64,000 nt of DNA, from NCBI GenBank assembly GCA_031459855.1, contig JAVKHP010000001.1:788059-852058 (forward strand). Direction: 5' to 3'. This document shows positions 15,888 through 24,014 of the stretch, piece after piece (the stretch's first letter is position 1; every line of letters starts with the position of its first letter). This stretch comes from Armatimonadota bacterium (GTDB lineage: Bacteria; Sysuimicrobiota; Sysuimicrobiia; Sysuimicrobiales; Humicultoraceae). Below the pieces are notes generated by a model. That model had not been told where the DNA came from. It was given only the letters and a program-made list of their open reading frames with translations, and ran no database searches. The translations under genes were made by a program, and so were the position numbers.

Positions 15888-16613
15888 ATGCTGGTGCGTG
15901 ACCGCATGAGCAGCCCGCCGATCACGATGGACGTGCGGGGGTCCATCGTGGAGGCCCACAGCCTGATGCAGCACTACCAGATCCGTCGCATCCCGATCCT
16001 GTCCCGCGGCCGGCTGGTGGGCATCGTGAGCTGGACGGACCTGATGCGGGCCCTGCCCTCGCCCGCCACCTCGCTGGGCGCGTGGGAGATTCCCGGCCTG
16101 TTGCTGCGGGCCAGCGTGAAGGAGATCATGACCCCCGAGCCGATCACCATCGAGCCCGAGCAGCCCGTCGAGGAAGCGGCGCTGATCATGCGCACCCGGA
16201 AGATCGGCGGGTTGCCCGTGGTGGAGGCCGACGGAAGGCTCGTCGGCATCATCACCGAGAGCGACGTCTTCGACGCCTTCCTCGAGATGACGGGCCTGCG
16301 TCAGGGCGGCGTCCGGCTGGTGGTCGACCTGGAGGACCGTGCGGGAGCGGTCGCGGACGTGATCGCGGTCCTCGACGCTGTCGGCGCCGCCCTGACCTCG
16401 CTCTCCGTCTACCCGGAGGACGGCCGGCGGGTCGCGGTACTGCGCGCCGCGTGCAGCGAGCCGACGCGCCTGGTGGACGCGCTGCAGGCGCGCGGGGTGC
16501 GTGTGCGCCAGTGCACCCCGGTCGTGCCGCCGGCCCAGACGCCGGCTCGATCGGCCGTGCCCGTCACGCGGGGCCCGACGTGGCGCTCCGCCCCGCTGGC
16601 CCCGGGGGTGTAA
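15888..16613 (+). CDS. AcuB-like CBS-CBS-ACT protein 1
   Basis: A 241-residue soluble protein. Two CBS motifs (residues 1-60 and 75-130) each end in a GRLVGIVSWTDL / GRLVGIITESDVF signature, forming a Bateman module likely to bind adenine nucleotides. Residues ~140-210 (VRLVVDLEDRAGAVADVIAVLDAVGAALTSLSVYP) look like an ACT domain, as in AcuB. It is cotranscribed with hemerythrin. Close paralogues lie at 18344-19051 and 30866-31510. The target it regulates is unknown. Confidence 0.82.
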   Translation: MLVRDRMSSPPITMDVRGSIVEAHSLMQHYQIRRIPILSRGRLVGIVSWTDLMRALPSPATSLGAWEIPGLLLRASVKEIMTPEPITIEPEQPVEEAALIMRTRKIGGLPVVEADGRLVGIITESDVFDAFLEMTGLRQGGVRLVVDLEDRAGAVADVIAVLDAVGAALTSLSVYPEDGRRVAVLRAACSEPTRLVDALQARGVRVRQCTPVVPPAQTPARSAVPVTRGPTWRSAPLAPGV

Positions 16614-16720
16614 GACGGTGGCGGCGCTGCCCTGGCAAACTCCCCCGCCGAACGGCGCGCCGGTGGCTGCGTCGCCACCCGGTGGAGCTACCGAGGCGCT
16701 CGTCGGCAGCCGCCCAGTAT

Positions 16721-16749
16721 AGAGCCGTCTCCCCCCCACGGCTCTTTTA
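16721..16749 (+). terminator. intrinsic terminator after CBS protein 1
   Basis: An 8-bp stem AGAGCCGT / ACGGCTCT (16721-16728 and 16738-16745) with a C-rich loop, followed at once by a short T-run. It closes the hemerythrin-CBS transcript. Confidence 0.8.
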
Positions 16750-16851
16750 CCGGTACTCCCGGGCTGGGCGGCTGTCCGACTTCTCGCGCGAAGCGCGCCC
16801 ACAGGCGCCCGGCGGCCACCCGATGTGCACATCGGGCATCCGTCGCGCGAA

Positions 16852-16869
16852 ATCCGACGCCGACCCGAT
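16852..16869 (+). promoter_or_regulatory. ATCGGG-N6-CCCGAT-type operator, multicopper oxidase promoter
   Basis: 18-mer ATCCGACGCCGACCCGAT, with a perfect right half-site and two mismatches on the left. The best -10 (CATCAT, 16893-16898) begins 23 bp after it, one base more than at the main set. An everted pair of perfect half-sites (16819-16836) lies just upstream and may add a second binding position. Confidence 0.5.
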
Positions 16870-16940
16870 TCCCCCTCCCCTGGCAGATTGTGCATCATGA
16901 CAGTCAAGTTTCCAGACCTGGCAGAAGGGGAGGCACACCT

Positions 16941-18083
16941 ATGCGTCGACACACGATCGCACGGCTGCTCATGGTGACGGGCATGACAGCGCTGATCACC
17001 ACTGCGTGGATGCTCGGCGGGCTGTCTGGACGGGCGCGCACGGCGCCGCCAGGTGGCGTGCAGGCCCCGCACACGGACCATGTCGGCGGCCAGCGGATGT
17101 TCATGGACTACCTGATGGGTGGCCCCCTGGCAGCGCAGGCCGCGCAGCTCGCCGCCGCGCAGCTCGCGTCCCGCCCCGCCGCAGCGGCGCCGCCCCGACC
17201 ACGGGTCTTCCAGACGGGCGGCCGCACCGTGCGGGAGTACACCCTCGAGATCGTGGAGCGGACCATCGACTTCGGCGGCGGCAACACCTGGACGGTCTGG
17301 ACGTACAACGGCTCGGTGCCCGGGCCGACGCTGCGCGGACGGGTCGGCGAGGTCCTGCGCGTGCGGGTGATCAACCGGCACACCCGCACCCACAGCTTCC
17401 ACACCCACCTGAGCCACTACCCGATCGAGTACGATGGGTCGCAGATGAACGTCATCTCCGGGAAGGGCACCGGCGCCATGATCCCCCCCGGTGGGGAGTA
17501 CACCTACCAGTTCCTGCTCGAGAGCCCGGGCGCCACCTACTACCACTGCCATGCCGCCGACAAGGAGTTCCCCATCAACCAGCACATCCTCCAGGGCCTC
17601 TACGGCATGATCGTCGTCGACGACGCCCGGTCGGCGGCGGTGCGCCAGGAGGTGCTCTTCTTCGCCGAGACCACGCGGGTGAAGAAGGGGGACAAGGTGC
17701 CCACCTATGTCATGAACGGCCTCGGCGTGCCCGGCGGCGAGCTGGCGCTCGAAGAGCTGTTCAAGGAGAAGGGCCTGCCCGGCGTGGTGGAGCAGCTGGG
17801 GAAGACCGTGCCGTTCTTCAAGGTCAAGGTCGGCGAGACGCTGCGGCTGCACGTGGCGAACCTGGGCAACATCGAGCACAGCCTGCACGTCCACGAGATC
17901 CCGCTGGTCTCGCTGGGCGTGCTGGGCGGTCGGCCCTGGCCCGCGCAGGTGGTGCCGCTGGTCAGCGGTGCCCTGGACACGGTGCAGATCCGGTTCCGTC
18001 AGCCCGGGCTGTGGCTCTTCCACTGCCACGTCGTCGACCACGCCGACCGCGGCATGGTTGGGGTCTTCGTCGTCGAGCCGTAG
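16941..18083 (+). CDS. two-domain multicopper oxidase, exported
   Basis: A 380-residue copper protein. ATG 16941 is preceded by AGGGGAGG; upstream in-frame ATGs are not. An N-terminal hydrophobic signal (residues 8-30) gives periplasmic export. Two cupredoxin domains carry four HxH-type motifs in order: HSFHTH, YYHCHAAD, HSLHVHEI and FHCHVVDHADRGM, which together would build a trinuclear copper site; the last holds the His-Cys-His-Met set of a type 1 copper. This is laccase-like rather than a NirK nitrite reductase, although nitrite or NO chemistry cannot be ruled out. Monocistronic, within the respiratory regulon. Confidence 0.85.
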   Translation: MRRHTIARLLMVTGMTALITTAWMLGGLSGRARTAPPGGVQAPHTDHVGGQRMFMDYLMGGPLAAQAAQLAAAQLASRPAAAAPPRPRVFQTGGRTVREYTLEIVERTIDFGGGNTWTVWTYNGSVPGPTLRGRVGEVLRVRVINRHTRTHSFHTHLSHYPIEYDGSQMNVISGKGTGAMIPPGGEYTYQFLLESPGATYYHCHAADKEFPINQHILQGLYGMIVVDDARSAAVRQEVLFFAETTRVKKGDKVPTYVMNGLGVPGGELALEELFKEKGLPGVVEQLGKTVPFFKVKVGETLRLHVANLGNIEHSLHVHEIPLVSLGVLGGRPWPAQVVPLVSGALDTVQIRFRQPGLWLFHCHVVDHADRGMVGVFVVEP

Positions 18084-18254
18084 CACCCGGCCGGGGCCCG
18101 GCCAGGCAGCGGCTGCTGCGCGCCGGCAGTTCTGCGGTCCCCGAGGGCGGTCAGCCAGGTACCGGCGTACCTGGCCAGACGGTCGCCGCGTACAACGCAC
18201 GGCCACACGACCGGCCCCGGCGCGGCCTGGGGTGCGCCGGCGGCCGGGCAGTGC

Positions 18255-18300
18255 GGGCGGCGGGGAAATCGGGTCCAGACCCGATGGCTCCCCGCCGCCC
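18255..18300 (+). promoter_or_regulatory. 46-bp cruciform with central operator
   Basis: A 12-bp perfect outer stem (GGGCGGCGGGGA at 18255-18266, TCCCCGCCGCCC at 18289-18300) encloses the 18-mer ATCGGGTCCAGACCCGAT (18268-18285), itself a 7-bp stem with loop CCAG. The 18-mer is the operator of the CBS protein 2 promoter; TATGCT (18308-18313) starts 22 bp after it. The outer stem could end the multicopper oxidase transcript. Confidence 0.75.
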
Positions 18301-18343
18301 GGTCGAGTATGCTGCTTGGCAATCTCCTGCGGGGAGCCTGGCG

Positions 18344-19051
18344 ATGCTGGTCCGGGACTGCATGACCCCTGACCCGACCACCGTGACGCCGCAGGCCACG
18401 CTGCGCGAAGCGCTACGCCTGATGCGCCGCCAGCGCATCCGCCACCTGCCGGTGGTGGAGCACGGCCGGCTGGTGGGCATCGTGACCTGGACCGACCTCA
18501 TGCGGGCCTCGCCGTCGCCGGCCAGTGGCCTGGCCGCGTGGGAGATTCCCGAACTGCTGGGGCAGACGGCGGTGCGCGACGTCATGACCGAGCACCCCAT
18601 CACGGTGGCGCCAGACCTCCCCGTGGAAGACGCCGCGCGCCTGCTGCGCGAGCGCAAGATCGGGAGCCTGCCCGTGGTGGACGGCGATCGCCTGGTCGGC
18701 ATCGTCACCGAAACCGACCTCTTCGACGCCATCGTGCACCTGCTGGGCGGTGACATCGGCGGGGTTCGCATGGCGGTCGACTTTCCCGGCGGCCTGGCCG
18801 ACGTCGACCGGCTGATCCACGTCCTGGCAGGGCTCCCGGGCAATACCCTCACGTTGGCCATCGCCGTCCGCCTCGACCAGGCGACGCGCCGTGGCTACGT
18901 GCGGGTGTCCACGGCCGCGCCGCTGCAGGTGGCCGAGACGCTTGTCGCCGAGGGCTTCCACGTGTTCCAGGTAAAAGCCGTGCTGCGTCCGCGGCCCGAG
19001 GGCCCCCCGTCGGCGGGGCCGGCGGCGGCCGAGGGCTCCGGTCCGGCCTGA
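18344..19051 (+). CDS. AcuB-like CBS-CBS-ACT protein 2
   Basis: A 235-residue paralogue of the CBS protein at 15888-16613, with the same order: CBS1 (LVRDCMTPDPTTV...GRLVGIVTWTDLMR), a short linker AWEIPEL, CBS2 (VRDVMTEHPITV...DRLVGIVTETDLFD), then an ACT-like tail. ATG 18344 has GGGGAG upstream. Monocistronic under a strong palindromic operator, directly before the uptake hydrogenase operon. It probably reads adenylate charge; its partner is unknown. Confidence 0.82.
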   Translation: MLVRDCMTPDPTTVTPQATLREALRLMRRQRIRHLPVVEHGRLVGIVTWTDLMRASPSPASGLAAWEIPELLGQTAVRDVMTEHPITVAPDLPVEDAARLLRERKIGSLPVVDGDRLVGIVTETDLFDAIVHLLGGDIGGVRMAVDFPGGLADVDRLIHVLAGLPGNTLTLAIAVRLDQATRRGYVRVSTAAPLQVAETLVAEGFHVFQVKAVLRPRPEGPPSAGPAAAEGSGPA

Positions 19052-19103
19052 CGGCGGGGTCCGCGGTGGCCAAGGACCCGCGCCAGCCTGACGGCGCGAC
19101 CCC

Positions 19104-19121
19104 ATCGGGCGCGCGCCCGAT
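19104..19121 (+). promoter_or_regulatory. ATCGGG-N6-CCCGAT operator, uptake hydrogenase promoter
   Basis: Perfect palindrome ATCGGGCGCGCGCCCGAT. TAGGAT (19144-19149) begins 22 bp after it. Predicted transcription start is near 19156, before hypA (19204). Confidence 0.77.
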
Positions 19122-19203
19122 GGACGCCGCACGCTACTCCAAGTAGGATGCAAGTACCCACCGTGACGTCCGCCGGCCTGCACGGGCCGCCGGGGGTGCT
19201 GGA

Positions 19204-19632
19204 GTGCACGAGCTCTCGATCTGCCAGGCGCTGATCGAGGCCGCCGCCGACGCCGTCTCCCGGTTGCCTGCGCCACCGCCGCGGGTCCTGCGCGTCACCC
19301 TCCGGATCGGCCACTTAACTGCCGTGGTGCCCGACGCGCTGCGCTTCCACTTCGACCTCCTGACGCCGGGCACGGTCCTCGAGGGCGCAACGCTCGACAT
19401 CGAAGAGGTCCCGGTACGCGGACGCTGCGGCGCCTGCGCGCACGAGTTCGTCACCGAGGCGCTCGTGCTGCGCTGTCCGGCCTGCGGCGCAGGCGACGTG
19501 CAGGTGCTGGCCGGACGGGAACTGGAGCTCGTCGCGCTGGACGTGGCCGATGGGCCGGAGAGCGAGGAGGTGTCCGCCGATGCCGGAGACGGCCTGGACA
19601 CCGCACCGGCAGCTTCCGCCTCCCCACCGTGA
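19204..19632 (+). CDS. hypA: HypA hydrogenase nickel chaperone
   Basis: A 142-residue Ni-insertion factor starting at GTG 19204 with the essential MHELSICQALIEAA N-terminus (His2 binds Ni). The zinc site is formed by CGAC near residues 76-79 and CPAC near 95-98. The tail after residue 115 is acidic and longer than usual because the gene runs 53 bp into the next one. It leads the uptake hydrogenase operon. hypCDEF are not in the window. Confidence 0.88.
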   Translation: MHELSICQALIEAAADAVSRLPAPPPRVLRVTLRIGHLTAVVPDALRFHFDLLTPGTVLEGATLDIEEVPVRGRCGACAHEFVTEALVLRCPACGAGDVQVLAGRELELVALDVADGPESEEVSADAGDGLDTAPAASASPP

Positions 19633-20803
19633 CGTCGCCCCCGACGGCCGGTGGCCCCAGGACCCCTGGGAGGCGCGCGCACCGCTGTGGGCGGCGCACG
19701 GGATCTCGCGACGGACGTTCCTCAAGTTCTGCGCGGCCATGGCCGGCGTGCTGGCGCTGCCGGAGCGCTACGCCGCGCGCATCGCTCGGGCGTTGGAGGC
19801 GGTCCGACGTCCCGCCCTCGTCTGGCTCGAGTTCCAGGACTGCGCGGGCTGCACCGAGTCGTTCCTCCGGGCCAGCCGGCCCTCGGTGGCCGACCTGGTC
19901 CTCGACGTGCTCTCCCTGAACTACCACGAGACGATCATGGCGCCCGCGGGGGCGGCCGCCGAACGGTCGCTGCAGGAGACCGTGCGCAACCAGCGCGGCC
20001 AGTACCTCGCGGTCGTAGAGGGGGCGATCCCGACCCGCGATGGCGGCGTCTACTGTACCATCGGTGGGCGCACGGCCCTGGACATCGCCCGGGACATCTG
20101 CACCAACGCTGCCGCCACCATCACCGTTGGCGCCTGCGCGTTCTACGGCGGGTGGCCGGCGGCGTACCCGAACCCCACGGGCGCCGTGGGCGTGGCACAG
20201 GCGGTCCCGGGGATTACCGTCGTCAACCTGCCCGGGTGTCCGCCCAACGCCGTGAACATCACGGCGACGCTGGTGCACTTCCTGACGTTCGGGGAACTGC
20301 CGGCCACCGACCGGCAGGGCCGCCCGCTCTTCGCGTACGGGGAGCGCATCCACGATCGGTGCGAGCGCCGGGCGCACTTCGACGCCGGCCGGTTCGTGCA
20401 GGAGTGGGGCGACGCGGGTCACCGCCAGGGGTGGTGCCTCTACAAGATGGGCTGCAAGGGCCCGGCCACCTACCACAACTGTCCGGCCGTGCGCTGGAAC
20501 GACGGCACCAGCTGGCCGGTCGCAGCCGGCCACGGCTGCGTCGGGTGCGCCGAGCGGGACTTCTGGGACGTGATGACGCCGTTCTACCGCCGCCTGCCGC
20601 ACGTGCCGGGGGTGGGCATCCACACCACGGCCGACCGGATCGGCGCGTGGATCGCCGGGGGAACCGCGGCGGCCTTCGCCGCCCACGGTGTCGCCAGCGC
20701 GGTGCGGGCCCGACGGCGTCCTGGCAGCAGCCCTCCTGCTGCCGGCCCGACCGCACCGCCGCCGAGCACGCCTGAACCTGCGCAGGGAGAGGAGGAGCCC
20801 TGA
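19580..20803 (+). CDS. hyaA: group 1 [NiFe]-hydrogenase small subunit
   Basis: A 407-residue electron-transfer subunit. ATG 19580 has GAGGAGG 7 bp upstream. The Tat motif SRRTFLKF sits at residues 43-50, after an unusually long pre-Tat segment. Fe-S cluster cysteines are seen in order: QDCAGCTES near 86-93, [17 protein letters not shown], then the medial/distal group [17 protein letters not shown] and [11 protein letters not shown]-terminal hydrophobic anchor ([22 protein letters not shown]) is followed by a proline-rich tail. It is a periplasm-facing H2 uptake enzyme feeding the cytochrome b downstream. Its stop overlaps the large-subunit ATG. Confidence 0.92.
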   Translation: MPETAWTPHRQLPPPHRDVAPDGRWPQDPWEARAPLWAAHGISRRTFLKFCAAMAGVLALPERYAARIARALEAVRRPALVWLEFQDCAGCTESFLRASRPSVADLVLDVLSLNYHETIMAPAGAAAERSLQETVRNQRGQYLAVVEGAIPTRDGGVYCTIGGRTALDIARDICTNAAATITVGACAFYGGWPAAYPNPTGAVGVAQAVPGITVVNLPGCPPNAVNITATLVHFLTFGELPATDRQGRPLFAYGERIHDRCERRAHFDAGRFVQEWGDAGHRQGWCLYKMGCKGPATYHNCPAVRWNDGTSWPVAAGHGCVGCAERDFWDVMTPFYRRLPHVPGVGIHTTADRIGAWIAGGTAAAFAAHGVASAVRARRRPGSSPPAAGPTAPPPSTPEPAQGEEEP

Positions 20804-22512
20804 TGCCGAGGATCGTGATCGACCCCATCACCCGGATCGAGGGACACCTGCGGATCGAAGCCCAGGTCGACGGTGGTCGCGTGACCGACGCCTGGAGTTC
20901 CAGCACGATGTTCCGTGGCATGGAGCTCGTGCTCAAGGGCCGGGACCCGCGCGATGCGTGGCTGTTCGCCCAGCGCATATGAGGGGTCTGAACGACGGTT
21001 CACGCCGCCTGCTCCGTGCGAGCAGTTGAAGACGCGCTAGGCATCGACATCCCGGACAACGCCCGGATCATCCGCAACATCATCGCGGGGATCCAGTACG
21101 TCCAGGACCACGTCATCCACTTCTACCACCTCCACGCCCTCGACTGGGTCGACATCACGGCCGCGCTCAAGGCCGACCCCGCCCAGACCTCCCGCCTGGC
21201 CCAGTCGCTGTCGCCGTGGCCGAAGGCCAGCACCACGTACTTCAAGACGGTGCAGGATCGACTGCGCCGGTTCGTCGAGTCGGGCCAGCTCGGGCTCTTC
21301 GCCAACGGCTACTGGGGTCATCCCGCCTACCGGCTGCCGCCGGCCGCCAACCTGATGGCCGTGGCGCACTACCTGGAGGCCCTGGACTGGCAGCGGGAGG
21401 TCATCAAGATCCACGCGATCCTCGGGTCCAAGAACCCGCACCCGCAGACGTACCTGGTGGGCGGGATGGCGATCCCGCTGGACCCCGACAGCCCCTCTGC
21501 GCTGAACGCGGACCGCCTGCAGGCGCAGCGCCAGCTGCTGCTGGCCGCCCGGGAGTTCGTGGACCAGGTCTACCTGCCCGACGTGGTGGCCATCGCCGGG
21601 TTCTACAAGGACTGGGCCCAGATCGGTGCCGGCGTGGGCAACTACCTCTCCTACGGCGACTACCCCACCGACACCAGCGCCGACCCGGCGCGCCTGTGGC
21701 TGCCCCGCGGCGTGATCCTCAACCGCGACCTCTCCCGCGTCCACCCCATGGACCACCGGCAGATCACGGAGTCCGTAACCCGCGCCTGGTACACGTACAG
21801 CGACGGTGACGAGGCCGCGCGACATCCGTGGGACGGCGAGACCGCACCGCGCTACACGGGGCCGACGCCGCCCTACCAGTTCCTCGACGTCGAGGGGAAG
21901 TACAGCTGGATCAAGGCGCCCCGGTACAACGGGCTGCCCATGGAAGTCGGCCCGCTGGCGCGCATGCTGGTGGCCTACGCCGCCGGGCACCGGCAGGTGA
22001 AGGCTGCCGTCGACCGCATGCTGGCGGCGCTGGGCGTGGGGCCGTCGGCCCTCTTCTCCACCCTGGGCCGCATCGCAGCCCGCGCGGTCGAGACCCAGCT
22101 GGTGGCCCACGAGCTGCTGGTCTGGCACGACCAGCTGGTGGCCAACATCAGGCGCAGGGACCTGCGCATCCACAACGGCGAGCGCTGGGATCCCGCCACC
22201 TGGCCTCGCGAGGCCCAGGGATGGGGCTTCCACGAAGCGCCGCGTGGCGCGCTGGGCCACTGGGTGCGGATCAAGGATGGGGCCATCGTCAACTACCAGG
22301 CGGTGGTGCCCAGCACCTGGAACGGTTCGCCCCGCGACGCGCAGGGCCAGCGCGGCCCCTACGAGGCGGCGCTCGTGGGCACGCCGGTGGCGGATCCCGC
22401 GCGGCCCGTGGAGATCCTGCGCACCGTGCACTCGTTCGACCCCTGCATGGCGTGCGCCGTGCACGTGGTGGGGCCGGGACGGGAACCCATCACGCGGATC
22501 CGGGTCGTGTGA
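20803..22512 (+). CDS. hyaB: group 1 [NiFe]-hydrogenase large subunit with two in-frame TGA codons (putative double selenocysteine)
   Basis: Read from ATG 20803 (overlapping the hyaA stop) the frame is the large subunit from [15 protein letters not shown] to the C-terminal [11 protein letters not shown]. It is broken only by TGA at 20980-20982 (codon 60) and 20989-20991 (codon 63). The local reading R-I-TGA-G-V-TGA-T-T-V-H replaces the invariant R-x-C-G-x-C-T-x-V-H, so both N-terminal Ni-ligand cysteines are TGA; the C-terminal pair is still Cys. There is no frameshift; total length is 569 codons, normal for the family. Hairpins follow each TGA, and unusual codons (ATA, GCA, GTT, CTA) cluster there. 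Selenocysteine insertion is the likely reading; selenium genes are outside the window. A pseudogene is the alternative. Confidence 0.85.
20983..21030 (+). promoter_or_regulatory. candidate SECIS hairpins after the two TGA codons
   Basis: Hairpin 1, TGAAC-GACG-GTTCA (20989-21002), starts 6 nt after the first TGA and includes the second. It can be extended by GGT/GCC pairs past a C-C mismatch. Hairpin 2, CTGCTC-CGTGC-GAGCAG (21009-21025), starts 17 nt after the second TGA, and its loop contains GU. Outer pairs TTCA/TGAA (20999-21002 with 21027-21030) may lengthen hairpin 2. The two are mutually compatible only in part. The position fits bacterial SECIS elements, which lie just downstream of UGA. 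Confidence 0.5.
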
Positions 22513-22517
22513 GAGCG

Positions 22518-23210
22518 ATGGCGACCGCGGGCGACGTCCGGCCTTCCGTGGAGCAGGCGGCGACCGCCGCCGTCGTCCATCGCGTCTACGTGTGGGAGAC
22601 GCCCGTGCGCCTGACCCACTGGGTGAACGTCCTGGCCATCCTGGTGCTGTCGGCCACCGGGCTCTACATCGGCGCCCCGTTCCTGCCGGGCGGCGCGGCG
22701 GTGATGACCTGGATGCGCGCGGTCCACCGGCTCGCGGCGTGGGTGTTCGTGGCCAGCCTGGCGCTGCGGACCTACTGGGCGTTCGCCGGCAACCGGTGGG
22801 CGTCGTGGCGCGCGCTGGTGCCCTACCTGCACGCCGCCGGGCGTCGGGAGGCGGTCGAGATGGCGCTGTACTACACGTTCGTCCGCCGCCGACCGCCTCC
22901 GGCCGTTGGACACAACGCCCTGGCCGGGATCGCGTACTCGGTGGTCGTGGCGCTGATGTTCGTCGAGGTCGCGACCGGCTTTGCCCTGCAGGCGCTGGAG
23001 ACGCCAGGGTGGCGGACCGCGCTGTTCGGCTGGCTGGTCGCGCTGCTGGGCGCCCCGACGGTGCGGCTGGTCCACCACCTGGGCATGTGGCTGCTGCTCG
23101 GCTTCGCCATCCACCACACCTACAGCGCCGTGCTCATCGACATCGAGGAACGCAACGGCCTCGTCACGAGCATCGTCTCCGGGTACAAGTTCTTGCACCG
23201 GCCTCCATGA
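22518..23210 (+). CDS. hyaC: hydrogenase b-type cytochrome subunit
   Basis: A 230-residue membrane protein of the HyaC/HupC type with four helices. Haem-ligand histidines are in VRLTHWVNVLAIL (helix 1), AVHRLAAWVFVASL (helix 2) and VRLVHHLGMWLLLGFAIHHTYSA (helix 4). It takes electrons from the small subunit to quinone. ATG 22518 follows the large-subunit stop by 5 bp; a GTG at 22509 overlapping the stop is an alternative. An ATGA overlap leads into the protease gene. Confidence 0.88.
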   Translation: MATAGDVRPSVEQAATAAVVHRVYVWETPVRLTHWVNVLAILVLSATGLYIGAPFLPGGAAVMTWMRAVHRLAAWVFVASLALRTYWAFAGNRWASWRALVPYLHAAGRREAVEMALYYTFVRRRPPPAVGHNALAGIAYSVVVALMFVEVATGFALQALETPGWRTALFGWLVALLGAPTVRLVHHLGMWLLLGFAIHHTYSAVLIDIEERNGLVTSIVSGYKFLHRPP

Positions 23211-23737
23211 ACGGCACGCTGGTGCTGGGCGTCGGCAACATCCTGCTCCGCGACGACGGGCTGGGCGTGTGGGCTGCCCGCGCTCTCCGCCGGTTTCTGC
23301 CGCGGGACGTGGTCGTCCTCGATGGTGGGACGCTGGGCCTCGACCTCTTGCCCTACCTGGACCGTGTGGCCCGGTTGCTGATCATCGACGCCGTCCGCGC
23401 CGGCCACGTGCCCGGCACGCTGGTGCGTCTGGCCGGCGACGCCATCGACCGCATGGCCCGTGTGGTGGTCTCCCCGCACGAGGTGGGCCTGCCGGACCTG
23501 CTGGCGGCCGCTGCCCTGCTGGACCGTCGCCCCTCTACGGTGGTGCTCTGGGGCATGGAGCCTGCAGACCTCACCCCGGGCGTGGGGCTCTCGCCCATCG
23601 TCCAGCATCGGTTGCCCTGCCTGATCGAGGCCGTGCTGGAGGAACTGTACCGGTGGGACGCCCCGCCCGCCGCCATCGGACGTGCCACCGCGCGCCCCCT
23701 GCGGCGACGGCCGGCCACACCGGTCGTCGCCGCCTGA
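23207..23737 (+). CDS. hyaD: hydrogenase maturation protease (HyaD/HupD type)
   Basis: A 176-residue endopeptidase that trims the large-subunit C-terminus after Ni insertion. It has the family start LVLGVGNILLRDDGLGVWAAR with metal-binding Asp/Glu positions, LDGGTLGLDLLPYL and the conserved SPHEVGLPDLLA. The substrate is the C-terminal DPCMACAVH tail of the gene two upstream. The last 30 residues are a variable basic tail. It ends the operon. Confidence 0.88.
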   Translation: MNGTLVLGVGNILLRDDGLGVWAARALRRFLPRDVVVLDGGTLGLDLLPYLDRVARLLIIDAVRAGHVPGTLVRLAGDAIDRMARVVVSPHEVGLPDLLAAAALLDRRPSTVVLWGMEPADLTPGVGLSPIVQHRLPCLIEAVLEELYRWDAPPAAIGRATARPLRRRPATPVVAA

Positions 23738-23782
23738 CGCACCCGCGCCTCCGCAGACGCCTGCGACGCTGCCCCAGCACGC

Positions 23783-23800
23783 ATCGGGCGCCAGACCGAT
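23783..23800 (+). promoter_or_regulatory. ATCGGG-N6-CCCGAT-type operator, hypB-hox promoter
   Basis: 18-mer ATCGGGCGCCAGACCGAT, one mismatch in the right half-site. The -10 CATAAT (23824-23829) begins 23 bp after it within an AT-rich patch that is unusual for this genome. The rest of the 277-bp gap up to hypB shows no gene. Confidence 0.65.
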
Positions 23801-24014
23801 AGCCCCGCAGGAACACGCGCGGCCATAATACAATCAAAGCCATAACGGCGCGGAGGTCCGCATCGCGGGGGCGTACACCGAGGTCTGTGCGCGCCGACGC
23901 CGGTGTCGGCGCGTCCGCTGACCGTCGCCGGGACTACGAAGCCCGAGGATGCCAGCAGCGTCCCCGCCGGGCACCGCGTCAGGCACGAGGCAGCCTCCCA
24001 GGAGGCGACAACCC

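Larger units (their letters stand above)
16614..16940 (+). other. 327-bp gap with terminator and multicopper oxidase promoter
   Basis: No credible gene. It contains the intrinsic terminator at 16721-16749, an everted palindrome CCCGATGTGCACATCGGG (16819-16836), the operator-like 18-mer at 16852-16869 and a likely -10 region near 16893. Confidence 0.7.

Noticed and set aside
16941-18083. Copper nitrite reductase NirK
   Set aside because: The protein has four HxH-type motifs including HCHxxxHxxxxM, the laccase-type arrangement, rather than the NirK type 1/type 2 copper set.
20803-20982. A truncated 59-residue hydrogenase fragment followed by a separate gene at 21016
   Set aside because: Both pieces are in one frame and join seamlessly at a conserved motif; only the two TGA codons intervene, so they are annotated as one gene.
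20980-20991. Genome-wide reassignment of TGA as a sense codon
   Set aside because: Most genes here, including the neighbours hyaA, hyaC and hyaD, end at TGA with normal family C-termini, so TGA is a stop in general.
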